A DNA stretch of 64,000 nt, from contig NC_134519.1 of assembly GCF_027942865.1 (NCBI RefSeq), positions 20,742,248 to 20,806,247 on the forward strand. Direction: 5' to 3'. This stretch comes from Odontesthes bonariensis. Its lineage: Eukaryota > Chordata > Actinopteri > Atheriniformes > Atherinopsidae. This document shows, piece by piece, positions 1-11,600 of this stretch (its first letter is position 1; the number at the start of each line of letters is the position of its first letter). The notes beneath the pieces were generated by a model. That model was not told where the DNA came from. It saw only the letters and a list, made by a program, of their open reading frames with translations, and made no database searches. Both the position numbers and the translations under genes were made by a program.

Positions 1-746
1 AGAGCTACATACATGGTCCCCGAGCATCTGCCAGCCTGTAACAGTTTCATTCTGACTGTATGTGGTCGAGCAGTAAAACAGCTTATATCATTTCCAATTT
101 AACCATGGCCCAGCTCAAAGCCCCTGCTGGGATCAAAAGCTGCTGCTGGCCAGTTCGACTTTTCTCTTCGTTGTTTTCCTAAGACAAGCTGTTGCTATTG
201 GCATTGTGGCTTACAGTAACACAAAACATTTGCGAATAAGACATACGAAAGCTGGGGTGCTACCTTGCCGAGTTGTTGCATTTAAATATCCGAAACAATT
301 CGACAAGCATCAGAGGCTGTTGTTACATGAAAAACAAGGTAGATTGTTTTGCACAAATAAATACATTTGAATATGGTGTCAGGGGATTGTTAGTGCCCAT
401 TCTCTTGGGTCTTAGGTACTGTCAGTCATTTCTTCTGCCTCAGGGGGAAAAAAGACAAGAAACAGAGAGGGAAGGAGACAGACGGGGAAAGGGGATGCTA
501 TTAGCCTGAAGGTGGGAAATTTGATCCCATGTGGTTGAGGTCTTGAGCACAAGGTCGCAGATTGTGTGGTGTTAGGAGGCAAAAGGGCTCAACTCACTCA
601 TTAAAGCATGACATAATCACTTTATGATGTTGTTTAGCTAAATTTCCCCTGTTTAAGTAACTGTTTTTCAATCACAAGGATGTTGGAACACTTAATTTTT
701 TCCTCACAGGAGATGGTAACACTTCATTTCCTCATGTGTGTTTCAG
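1..746 (+). other. ptch2: ptch2 intron (5' part lies outside the window)
   Basis: No exon was recognised here. The first identifiable ptch2 exon begins at 747 in phase 0 after a clear acceptor (tgtgtttcag). Short open frames at 273-509 and 680-931 have no splice or protein support and are treated as intronic noise. Confidence 0.6.
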
Positions 747-3700
747 GTGTTTATCTTGGCCATGATGACTGTGGAGTTGTTTGGCATCATGGGTCTGATT
801 GGCATCAAGCTCAGTGCCATTCCTGTAGTCATCTTGATTGCTTCGGTGGGGATCGGAGTGGAGTTTACTGTTCACATTGCGTTGGTAAGTCAACAGATTC
901 AGCATACTACAATAGCACAAATGTGCATTAGCTGTGAGGACAAGTGAGTCACACACTTATTTTAACCTGTTTTGCTTCTGATATGTGTAGTTTTGCATAA
1001 GTCAAGGAAGAAATATATTTAACCAGTCCTAGATTTATTAAATTTTTCTAGAAAGTCAAGTAAATTCAAAGCGGAGACTCTTCACTTCTAAAAGGAAAGA
1101 GATTTGGGTAAATTGTGTGTAATTAAGGATTTACTTTTGGCTTCCTTCTTCATGCTGGCAAACCTGCCTTCTAGCCCAGTGTTCTGTCTGGTAGTGAAGC
1201 GTAGTAATCCTCAACAAAACCAAATGCGGCAATTTTAAAGCTTGCCAAGCTTTGCCGCAAAGGCAAGTTTTGTGTGATCGGCAAGATATCCAACTCATTT
1301 CTCTTCCTCTTTGCTGCAGGGCTTCCTGACAGCGATTGGCAACAGAAACAATCGGTCGGCAGTGGCACTGGAGCACATGTTTGCGCCAGTGGTTGACGGA
1401 GCCATCTCTACATTGCTGAGTGTTCTCATGCTGGCTGGGTCAGAGTTTGACTTCATCATGAGGTGAGACGAGATATAGGCGGATGACTGTGTATCTGTGT
1501 TCGTCTGACAAGTTGTGCCGCATTTACACTTTTGCACTTGGCAACGCTCACTTTTGCCGCAAAGATGGCTCGTTTGAATGCGCAGGGAAGGGATGCAAGT
1601 AGGGGGGAAATGTTATACCCCTATATATGCACACATGCATTCACACAAAGTGACAACTATGCACCTGGTTCTGTCACTCTGGGCACACACACATCCCCAA
1701 CCTAAGAGTGCAACAAATGGGGAAAACATCAAGGGTGTGTAGCAGCTGCTTGTAAACATGGAAGTACTCTGCTGCCCACTGGGTGGTGTCTCTCCAGCTC
1801 TCACACTCTGTCTCTTTTACACACGCACAAGGGAATCTGTAAAAATTCCTATCGTCCGTTTGGCATTCTCTCCCTCCACGTTGGATGCCGTAGTAAAAAG
1901 TAGAGCTAAATTTGAACTGGTCAGTCAGTGAAATGGTCTATAGCCCACCAACAGACAACCCCCCCCCCCCCCCCCCCCCACCCCCCCCCCCCCCCACCCC
2001 GCCCTCTATGTGTGTGTCTGCATGGTTGAGTGTAAATCTTGTGTATGTGCACAGACTCTCATGTGTGTGTTCTCTACCACTGTTTCTTGGTCAGAGTGGA
2101 AAAAAGGCGAATAGCTCCATGTTTTTCAGCTGAATGTGGTCTAGGCCCAAACCCCGAAACCACAACCTTGAGCTCACAGACTGCAACAGGCCTCCATGAC
2201 ATAAAAAGCCCAGTTTTTCTGCAGAAACAGAGACCGAAGCAGATGGAGACAGAGGAGGAGAAATACTCTGAGGGTGGCTCCTTTGCAAGGATATGAGCTC
2301 CTTGTGCGTGGGTGGGTGGGCTGATCAGTGGATAATGAATTGGGTAAAGAAAAGTTGAGTTTAGATCGAAAGTTTGATTGCCCTTAAAAGGGAGATGGAA
2401 ATGCAATTTTCTGAATATTTTCTTCTCACTTTGCCGTTTAAGATATCATTGTCAGAGGATGGGGTGAAACAGAGGGGTGTTGTCTCTGTTGGAGGTCTTG
2501 TTTAGCTGTAGCTGTTGCTGCGATCGGGTGAATGGGTTGAGCCATTGCTGGCAAGCTGGGGAGTAGCATAAATATACTGCTGTAAACATCTCCTGGCCTT
2601 GTAATGTACTGAATAAACAACCAGCCTGATTCAACCGCTCAGAGACCTCTATTTCTCACACACACTTACGTAGCCTGCATTCACACTTGGACAGACACAC
2701 AGGCATACACATGAGAAGAAATGCACATATGTGCAGGCATGTAAACACTTACAGTCTCTTTCTCACACACACATATATACACTGGCCTTCCCAGGCCTGA
2801 CAGCGACTGGAAAAGATTACAGTTTAAATAAACAATAGAATTCCTGACAGCAAGACTCTGTTGGAGGTCTTACCAACGTCTCTTTCTGTCTTTCCCTCTC
2901 GCTCTTTTTTTCCCTCCACCATGTACAGAAGTTGAAAAGTAGTTTTTGAGTAAAATAAGCATGCGAGATAAAAAGTGGAGACCAATGTGATGCTGTAAAA
3001 GTCGTGATAACCTACTTGTTTGTTCAGCTTTTGCATGAGAATGTGTTTTCATTTGACAAGGCATGCCAATTAATATCTGCTGAAATTTGTGCAAATAAGG
3101 CTGGTAGATTACTTCCAGCATATAAAACTTTTTTTTTTTTCCTTAAGAGTGACCTTTGCCAAGTAAAGTAGTAATAATCATTTCAGCAGTCCATTCAGAG
3201 AGAAGCATGTTTCCACAACCCCCCCACCCCACCCCACCCCATACCAACATCATAATTTTTTTTCCTCCCTCTTTTTTTTTTTCTTTCTTTTACCTCTTAA
3301 AGTCTGGCTGGTGGTTAGCATCTCACTGTCTCTCTCATTCTGCTTTCTGTTAGTGCTTAAGTGGAGTCCTCTCTAATTTTCTTGGGGAGCTCTTTCTTGT
3401 GGCCTGCCTCCACCCCTGGCCTCCGCAGAGCTCCACCGAGATGCACGCATACACAAAAACACACGCGCGCACGCATACGCCCGCAGGGTGTGAGTGAAAA
3501 ACACGGGGAGAGAAAGTCTTGGAGCATAAGGACCAGAGGCATCAAAGCATGTTTTAGTTGGGCTGAGTGGGGAATCATATTTGCCCCCCCACCCCACCCC
3601 AACTCCTGCCTTTGATACACAAACACTGGGCTTTCCCTGACTTCTTCCCCTGAGCTACTTCTCTTCTTCATGTGCTGGCTACGTGTGTGCGCGCTTGGAG

Positions 3701-5231
3701 TCGTGCACACGCGTCTAAAACATTAGACCATGCGGTCTTGCGCATTTTTTCATACAATCATAATATGCAAAAGGAAATAGGATTAAATTGATTTTGGCTC
3801 TGTGGGACTGTGACTGTGTGCCATTACACTTTCCAAGCCGATGGGTGATACCATCGATATACTTGTGGAAGATTGCTAGATCTGTTCAGTGTAAACACAA
3901 AGGTGCTTTTTCACTGGCTTACTTCTGTCTTGGTTGTTGCGTCTTTTTCATCCATGTCCTAACTGCTGCCTCTTGCCTCTTTGTCCCTCAGGTATTTTTT
4001 TGCTGTGTTAGCCATACTGACTGTTTTGGGGATGCTGAATGGATTAGTTCTTCTCCCAGTCCTCCTCTCTATGCTGGGCCCTCCGGCTGAGGTCACCCCG
4101 GTTGACAATGCCAGCTGCCTGCCGGCACCTTCGCCCGAGCCGCCACTGCCTCCACCGATTACCCACCATGGGTACTACACAGGCCACCACAACCCACGGT
4201 CACCTCGTCAACAAGCATTTTCAGAGTCATCAGACTCTGAGTATTACTCTGAGTTGACCACCACATCAGGGATTGGCGAGGACGACTATAAGTACTGTGA
4301 CCGGAGTGTGTACCCAACATCACACAACGGCATTCCGCCTGCAACATCTCACATACTGCTGGAAGCCAGCAAGAACCCCAGCTTTCCCAAACTCACGGTA
4401 CGCTGCATGACCTAAATCTACATGAATATAGATGACTCAATCTGTACTTTGTATGTGTTCTCAAAAAACGATGCTCTTCTCTGAAAGTAACCTATAAACA
4501 TTTGCTTGTTGTAGGTGGTGAAGCCATACAGAGAAAATGCCACTAGTGGTAGGATTGAACCCCTAAGTGAAAGCTCTCACACTGCACAGTCACCTCTTGG
4601 CTCCCAGGTGACATGTTGGGATAGAAGCAAACAGGAGCAGCTGAACGGCCTCCAGAGACTGCAGGCTCAGCCCACGCAACACTTACCCGGAGACAGAGCT
4701 CACTTTCCCGGGAGGACTTGTCAAAGCGGCCCCAGGCCGCAGAACGGCAGAGGGCCGCAGCCAAACAGAACTAAAGGGCCGAGCTACAGCCACAGCAACT
4801 CTGCCCTGCCGACACAACATGGCTCCTCTGGGGGACCTGTTACTATGGTTACAGCCACAGCCTCTGTGACCGTGGCTGTGCATCCGACTTTGCCAGGGGC
4901 GACATACCAAGGTTACATGCATGAAGGTTTTGACACAGACAGTGAGTCGGACTGCTTTGAAGCTGCTAAAAGGACGTGTGGTGAAAAAACAAACTTTTCT
5001 TCATGTAAAAGAGACTCTCTGGAGCTCCAGGACTTGGAAGCAACACAGGACCAGACAGAGTATCAACTCGGCAAAACACAAGGTGAGCAGATTTTTTTTG
5101 CACCTTAATTTTCACAAATCTGTACAACATATCAAGACTGGCAGTGAGTGTTAAGACAGTTTTTGGTAACCCACCTCTTTATTGTGTCTGTTGCAGGTGG
5201 GCTGAGGATCCAGGCATCCAAAGATTGCTAG
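747..5231 (+). CDS. ptch2: Patched-family Hedgehog receptor, 3' portion (ptch2), five exons
   Basis: C-terminal part of a Patched 12-pass membrane receptor, which binds Hedgehog ligands and represses Smoothened at the plasma membrane and primary cilium. Exons: 747-884, 1320-1462, 3992-4397, 4515-5082 and 5197-5231 (stop TAG 5229). All junctions are GT..AG and in phase, giving 429 codons before the stop. The first two exons encode the last RND-type transmembrane bundle ([20 protein letters not shown] and [10 protein letters not shown], then MFAPVVDGA and [10 protein letters not shown]). Exon three finishes the last transmembrane helix and begins the long cytoplasmic tail. [12 protein letters not shown] and VTVAVHP..LPGA match human PTCH2 better than PTCH1 (which has VLLSFFGPYPEV), and linkage to kif2c also argues for ptch2. 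The tail is Ser/Pro rich, ends LRIQASKDC, and shows no obvious PPxY motif. The N-terminal two thirds lie upstream of the window. Certainty of a Patched gene is very high; the ptch2 assignment is high. Confidence 0.95.
1463..3991 (+). other. ptch2: ptch2 intron with poly-C tract
   Basis: A 2.5-kb intron between the penultimate-helix exon and the tail exon. It contains a nearly pure C homopolymer tract at about 1960-1997, C- and T-rich runs at 3220-3290, and a Gli-like motif TGGGTGGTG at 1780-1788. No exon was seen. Confidence 0.75.
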
Positions 5232-7367
5232 ACTGTCTCACACACCATGCCTTCTCTTCAAGTCTCTGGTTCCCAGAGCACCTTTATGTCCACATGGCAT
5301 TGCATCCCATCTTGAACTCTCAGTTGTATATAGACTTCACACAAAAAGGAGAGAGGATTCATGTCAAGAACTTGAAAAAAAAATGACATGTTTTAAGAAT
5401 TATATAAATTTACGAGTATATATTTTAATACTAAAAAAGAGGGAAGCTATTTAAAAGAGTACTGTATAACTTGGGTATACTCTTGTGTAAAAGTTCAGAT
5501 GTAAAAAATTATTTTCACGTGGAGTGTTGGAATTTTCCCCCCTGCACACACTGTATAGAATAAGAAATGTGCTATATGTTCTCAGAAAAAGATGAGATGT
5601 TATTAAGGTATTAGGCTATTGAACGTACATGGTCAGTGTTTTATTTGTATTTGTATTGTTGTGTTATTCTTTTTTCATTTTGCTGCTACACTTCAAAACA
5701 ATTTTAAGCAATTTGCCTTAAAAAAAAAGTGCAGTGCCCCCTCTACTCCCTCTATTAAAAGTGACAAAATACCTTTCACAGCATTAAACTGTGAAATACT
5801 CCTCTGACACCTTCTCTGTCGTATACGTATCCACATTCTCTGACGCAGTGAGCGTGAACAAAGGAGAGAATTACACATCAGATTCTGTTTTCTTAACAGT
5901 AGAAACCGCTGTGCCTTCACTGTGTCCCCCCTTTTTCGTTATTACAGCGTTTCGAGGTCAGTATTATGTTCTTGCTTTGGTTGTAAATATATGTTTGTCT
6001 CGTCAAGACACGGAATGTTTGTCGAAGGCAGTGGCCGGCTGGTTTTCGTCAGCGGTCACCGTCTATTTGAACTATTCTCTGGTGATAATTCAGCCATCAT
6101 GCTAGCAGCGTCACTCCTAATTCAGATTTCAGATTTCTTATGTCAGGATGTCCCAACGTCCTCTGCAGTTTTTAACTACTTGAAGGAGCTGTGACATGTT
6201 TTTTTTTTTTTTTTACTTCTGCAGTTTTTCTAAGCTCGTGGGTGGGTGGTGTTTGTTTTTGTCACTTTGTCTTTGACAGAAGAGTTGTTCACCTTGTTTT
6301 TAAAAGGGACTTATAAAATGCAAAGGGAGTTGTTTTATAACTTAATTTTATGTTTTTTTTTTCTTTGCTGGCTGCTTCAGGGTTGTCAAATTTCTCCCGT
6401 TGTTGTAAACTGGTTAAGTTTCTCTTAATGACACAACCTGCTTTGACTCACTTTCTCACTTTTAACCCTTTTTTTTTTTTTGTCATCGCAAACCTCATAT
6501 GTGCCACATTTCTTGTGTTATTAGGATTCTCATTTAACTTCCTTCACACAGTTTCACAGTTGTCGTTCAGTATTGGTCTCGTCACTGCCAGGTTAAATTG
6601 CAGGGATTGTTTTTCTATGTCATGTTTTAAGTGGCAGCTTTGTTTTTTTTTTTTCTTTTTTTGGGGTCTAAATGAGAGAAGAGTCAAGTAGCTACTGCAG
6701 TTGTGAATACTTAAGTAAAAGAAGCAAAGCACCATTTTCAGTTCAATCAGACAGCCAGGAGGTGATGTCAGATGATGATGAGGAGATTACTGGGGAGGGT
6801 GGGGGGGTTGGGGGCTCCTGCATTGGTTTGTAGTTTGTTTCAAAAACTGTTCATGACATGCCATATAAATTATTTATATTTAAAATTTTATTTTTGTAGT
6901 TTGTACAGATGTTAGAATCTAGACTGAAGTTCTATTTTTAAAGAGTAAATATATATATTATATATAAATATATCTATTTGTTGCTGAGTTTCCTTTTGTT
7001 TTATTGTTTTGTTTTGTTGCCTTTTGGGGTGGTGGGAGGGGGGGAGTATCATAGAAGGGAGGGGATGACAATGCATTAGAGCAGAGACCTTTTTTTGAGT
7101 GCGTGTGTGTGTGTGTGGAGCAAAGGGGGCAGTTTGGAGGATCATGAAGGAGGAGGTGTGGTGTAGGAATGTATCACTGTTACACCTTGTGTTTGATTTT
7201 CCTCTTGGCCCTCCCTTCTTCATTATCGTTTTTAAGATGTTCTTGTCCACGTCTGAAACACTGTGACTTCTGAATACTATGCTCAAGAAAACCCATGTGT
7301 GACCATATTGTTCCCTCACCTGCTATAGAAATTTAACTAACAAAATAAATTGAATGAAAAAGTGTTC
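5232..7367 (+). other. ptch2: ptch2 3' UTR
   Basis: Following the TAG stop there is about 2.1 kb of AT- and T-rich sequence with no coding frame. It contains AU-rich stretches near 6860-6970 and ends at a canonical AATAAA (7344-7349). The length is inferred from that signal. Long 3' UTRs are usual for vertebrate Patched genes. Confidence 0.65.
7344..7349 (+). terminator. ptch2: Candidate ptch2 polyadenylation signal
   Basis: AATAAA, followed within 25-45 bases by a GT/T-rich stretch (gagtttttgtctgtc). No earlier strong AATAAA was noted in the presumed 3' UTR. Confidence 0.55.
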
Positions 7368-7955
7368 CCCTGAGTTTTTGTCTGTCTTTTCAAACGTGGG
7401 TTTCCCCCGCGTGACCCTGCAAAGAGATAAAGGGTCAGCAGCTCTATACTGTTTACTGGTTAAATATACTCGCTGAATTTACCTACTCTTATCAAAGATT
7501 CATTTCTTTGGTGTCACGTAAAAGGTTAGATGGCAGCATGTTGATATTTCAATGCATAAATGTGAATTTAGCCCATTTACATTGATGAATAATCTTTATC
7601 ACGTAAAACAGCCCTGTTTTAAGACACAGCTGCTGAATATGGAGCTGTTACTCATTATCACTTCGGTAAATTTCCCATTAAAATCCAAAGCATTGTGTCG
7701 GGTTGTTTCAACAAGAGGACTCAAATGCAGATTTACAAGTAGGAAGCAAGCAAGTGAGGTTATACAGATTCACTTTTATTCAACAAAACCATAACTACCG
7801 TAACTCGGTGCTGCAAAAACACAGATACAAAAAACACATAGTAGGGCAAGGCAGTAAACAGGACTGAGCTGACAAGGAAGAAAACAATGACAATGGGACA
7901 AATGGGAACAGAAAACCAGTTAGCTATCATACTGAGGGAAAGCGATGACAAACAC

Positions 7956-7957
<2 letters not shown>

Positions 7958-7993
<36 letters not shown>
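7958..7993. repeat. (GT)n microsatellite
   Basis: About 18 uninterrupted GT units in the ptch2-kif2c intergenic region. Similar CA/GT tracts occur at 8818-8842 and 14138-14160. Confidence 0.95.
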
Positions 7994-7994
<1 letters not shown>

Positions 7995-8397
7995 GATAAG
8001 TAGCTGAAACCAGTTGTAAAACAAATGCAAGAAGCAAAACTGACTGTAAAGAACATGAAGAAGAAAAAAAACATGGGCTGTGACCACTGTGTCTCAGAAT
8101 ATCCATTTTGGCATGTTTTGTATACTTATTTTGTTTGGGATGTTATGACCCAAAATCGCCAACAGTATTGCTGATTTTTAAGATCAGGTTACATTAAGAA
8201 GGAGGTTCAGATATTGTAAGAGTGCTTTGGATATGTTCAGTATAATAATCTAGACAGATTAGAAGGCAGGAAGCTCACTGCTGAAGAGATTCAGATCCGT
8301 ATCAGTTAGTTTTTTGTTATTTTGTTGTGCCTGATGTGAGTTATGTCACTACTTCCTGCGAGTCACCCAAAATCTACTGAAAGACATCGGATCCCTT

Positions 8398-8626
8398 AAA
8401 ATGTGTTATCTTGGGGCAGTCAGTGGCGTAGTGGGTTAAGCAGCCACCCCATGTACAGAGGCTACAGTCCTCGCTGCAGCTGGCCCCGGTTCGAGTCCCG
8501 CACCGGATGGCCCCTTGCTGCACGTCTTCCCCCTCTCTCTGCTTCCTGTCTCTCTCCAACATTCCTATCATTAAAGGCATTAAAAAAAAATATATATATT
8601 TTGAAAAAAAAAAATGTGTTATCTTG
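8398..8626 (+). mobile_element. tRNA-derived SINE with 16-bp target site duplication
   Basis: The body spans about 8414-8610. It has a Pol III A box (TGGCGTAGTGG, 8424-8434), a B box (GGTTCGAGTCC, 8488-8498), a T/C-rich unrelated segment and an A/T-rich tail. It is flanked by perfect 16-bp direct repeats AAAATGTGTTATCTTG at 8398-8413 and 8611-8626, the hallmark of LINE-mediated insertion. The perfect duplication implies a fairly recent insertion. It is not a functional tRNA gene, because the body continues well past a tRNA length and no acceptor stem closes. Confidence 0.9.
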
Positions 8627-11600
8627 CAGACTTTATTGATCACACACACTTTCTTTACCATCATTGTTTTTTTTTTTTTAACCAACATCTACTTGACCGG
8701 ACAAAGATTTAACATTGAAAGCCACTGAACTGGAGCTCCGAACAGCCGGTAAAGTATCTGGGATCATTTGCTGCCTGAATCATTGTTGTGACTCCTCTGT
8801 CTACATCCCCGTCACTGCACACACACACACACACACACACACTCACGTTCACAAGAATATCACTGTTCTGCTTGAGTGCGTGACACATCCTTAAAAACTT
8901 AAACACAAAACAAACCACACACACACACACATTCTTATTTACTTGTGTCTTTACAGGGACCCGTCACTGAGATAATGCATTCCCTGGCCCCTCACTGCAA
9001 CCCAACTCTATTTTTAACAGTGAAACTACATCTTAACTATTAAACAGCTAACTGGTCCTGTGAGATCTGGTATAATTCTGGACCCCAAAAGTGTATTGAG
9101 CCTCTTGTTTTTGGACCTCATAAATATAGTAAAACAGGATCACCTCCGTTCGTCCTCATGTGCAGGTATCCTTGCATAAACACAGAGGCCCACCTGTGTA
9201 GATGAAAGTTAGATGCTGTAAATTCCTCCGCTTCCCACACAACAACTTCTCATTTGTCAGCCCAGGCAAAGCAGCTCATGTCTGAATCTGATACCTCAGT
9301 CTTTTGAAGTTGCTTTCATGCACATCCAATTCTCAGTCAAACATTATATACACACACACACAAACAACTTAGGCAAACAGTACAACACACTATTAATACA
9401 TTTAAATGAAGGACAAGCTAAAAGTTAAAAAGAGGCCATGCTGATTCAGTTTTAAAGCTGTAGATCAATAAGATCTCATTTGTGAAGTGAGTGATGTAGT
9501 GCTGGAAGCACAAGTTGCATTCAATGTCACAGCTGTGTGAAACTGGTCGCAGCTGAGGTGAAGGCAACACCGGCATGCATTTGGTTAAAACCCTTTAGAC
9601 CTTTAAACTCTCAGCTATGAACAAAGTGAATATGGCAAAATATGACAAGAAACAATGGGACCAACGCACCATTGACTAAAAAAAAAATTCCTCATTCTAA
9701 TTTTAAAGCCATTGTGCTACTTTTTCACACTCACTTCCATTAGCTTTCTATAGATGTGCTCTTATACAAAAGTGAGCTGTGCTGCCAAACATTACATGAG
9801 TAGACTGAGAGAGGCATATCAGATAAGAAACTTTATGCTTTGCTGGAGTTGACCTGTTGATCTTAACATTTTTATTTGATTGGGTTGAGGAGAGGAACTT
9901 CAAGTGTTTATAATCTCAGGGCATTTAGAGGGTTGAATTTCTACAGAGACCATCTTTTACAAATTAGAAAAAAAAACAAAAAAACAGTTGGGATGCTGAA
10001 TCTACGTAAAAACACAATGTAATCATTTGAAGAACTTTTAAGCCGTTACTCTATCTTCAAAATGGAACATTCAACACTTCAAATGATAAAACAGAGAGTT
10101 TTTATTGTTGTTTGGAAAATGTATGATCAAAGATCCACACAAATAAAAGTAACACACACACACACAAAACAACGTATCTCCCAAATAATCAGTTTAACTG
10201 ACGATAGGTCAGTAACAAGACTGGGTGTAAAAAGAGCATCACAGAGAGTGAGATTTTCAAGTAAATATGTGGAGAGGTTCACCTCATTGTGACAGTCGGT
10301 TTGGACAACTATTGGCAGTTGCAATTTAATATAGTCAGGATTTAGGAGGTTCATCATCTGTGATACACAGTTGCTATATACGTAAGAGTTGAAGATTTCT
10401 GAGAGATCTCTAAACAAAGCGGGCAATCCTTAAAACCAATGATGAATGGCTGTAACCTCTGAGCCTTCAATCAGCGTTCAAAACAGATGTGATTCTGCAG
10501 TTAAAAATCAAGTAAGCCGCCAGTAAGATATCTAGCATTTTTACACTTCTGGATTGAAAATTAAGTGTGTATGTATCCTTCAACCAAAGCCATTTGGTGT
10601 AGCTGGCACCATGTGACCTATTGGGGTCGTGAGGAGTATGCAAGCAATGTAAGTTGTGCATTTAACTCAAACATTTTGTGTCCCTAACCAAATATTTAAG
10701 CTAAACAAGGGACTTGATATCAAAGGTAAAGGTTCTCTCAGCTGTCAGGCGACATGTTAGAGCTTGTTTGTTGGTTAGCAAACCTGATGCAAAGAAAAAA
10801 GAAAGAAACCAAACTGTCGCAGGTGTGTAAAAACTCAGTTCTGCTTATGTTGATAAGGAAAAAAGTGAAGTAGTTACATAAGACATGTAGACGTTGTAAA
10901 TAACTGCAGTTTTCTGAAAACAAATTTCCCCTCAGGACTGATTGGTGTAAACCTCTTCATGAGTTCATGTAGGAGAAAATGCTGTAACAGTGAATGATAT
11001 TGATCAATGATTGTTAAAGGGCAACATGTAACCAACTCACAGCAATCCACATTCTGCATGTATGTCTACATTCAGCACTGGTCAGTGGTAAAAGATTCTA
11101 GGTGCTGAAATGACCTGCATGCTGTCCAGACTTTTCTCCTACTGATAACATTTGAGGCAAATGAAACCAAAACTATGACAACAAAGGCTTTGAGCTGCTG
11201 GTGAAATAGTTCAATTTTAAAAGTACAGCAATTATTCGTTGTTACAGCCGTCAAAGGACGAGGTGGTAAACACGTGGCTGTCCCCAATGTTTTAAAGCGT
11301 GCTCCTGGTATCAAATTTAAAATAGAGCATGTATTTGTCAAAATACATAAACCTTTGTCCATGTCAACAGTTGTCAAACGTTTTCATATCAAGGAATTTT
11401 TTTATATTATGCACAGCATCTAGTTTTGACATGTTGGGAAGCTAACAAGGTGTGTTTTATGAGAAGTTTGCACTGTAACAAAAAGTGAATGTGTGTGTCC
11501 ACAGTTTCTGTCACATCAGAAAGTTACAGACGTGCCTGAGCAAAACACAAGACTTTAAAAAAAAAAAAAAGTATATCTTCTTTCCTCTTAATAATACAAG

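Noticed and set aside
6912-7319. 135-codon minus-strand frame over the ptch2 3' UTR
   Set aside because: It contains CA-repeat- and homopolymer-derived residues and no domain; it is a shadow of simple sequence.
8414-8500. Possible tRNA gene (A and B boxes)
   Set aside because: The B box is followed by unrelated sequence and a poly-A-like tail within target duplications, so it is a SINE.
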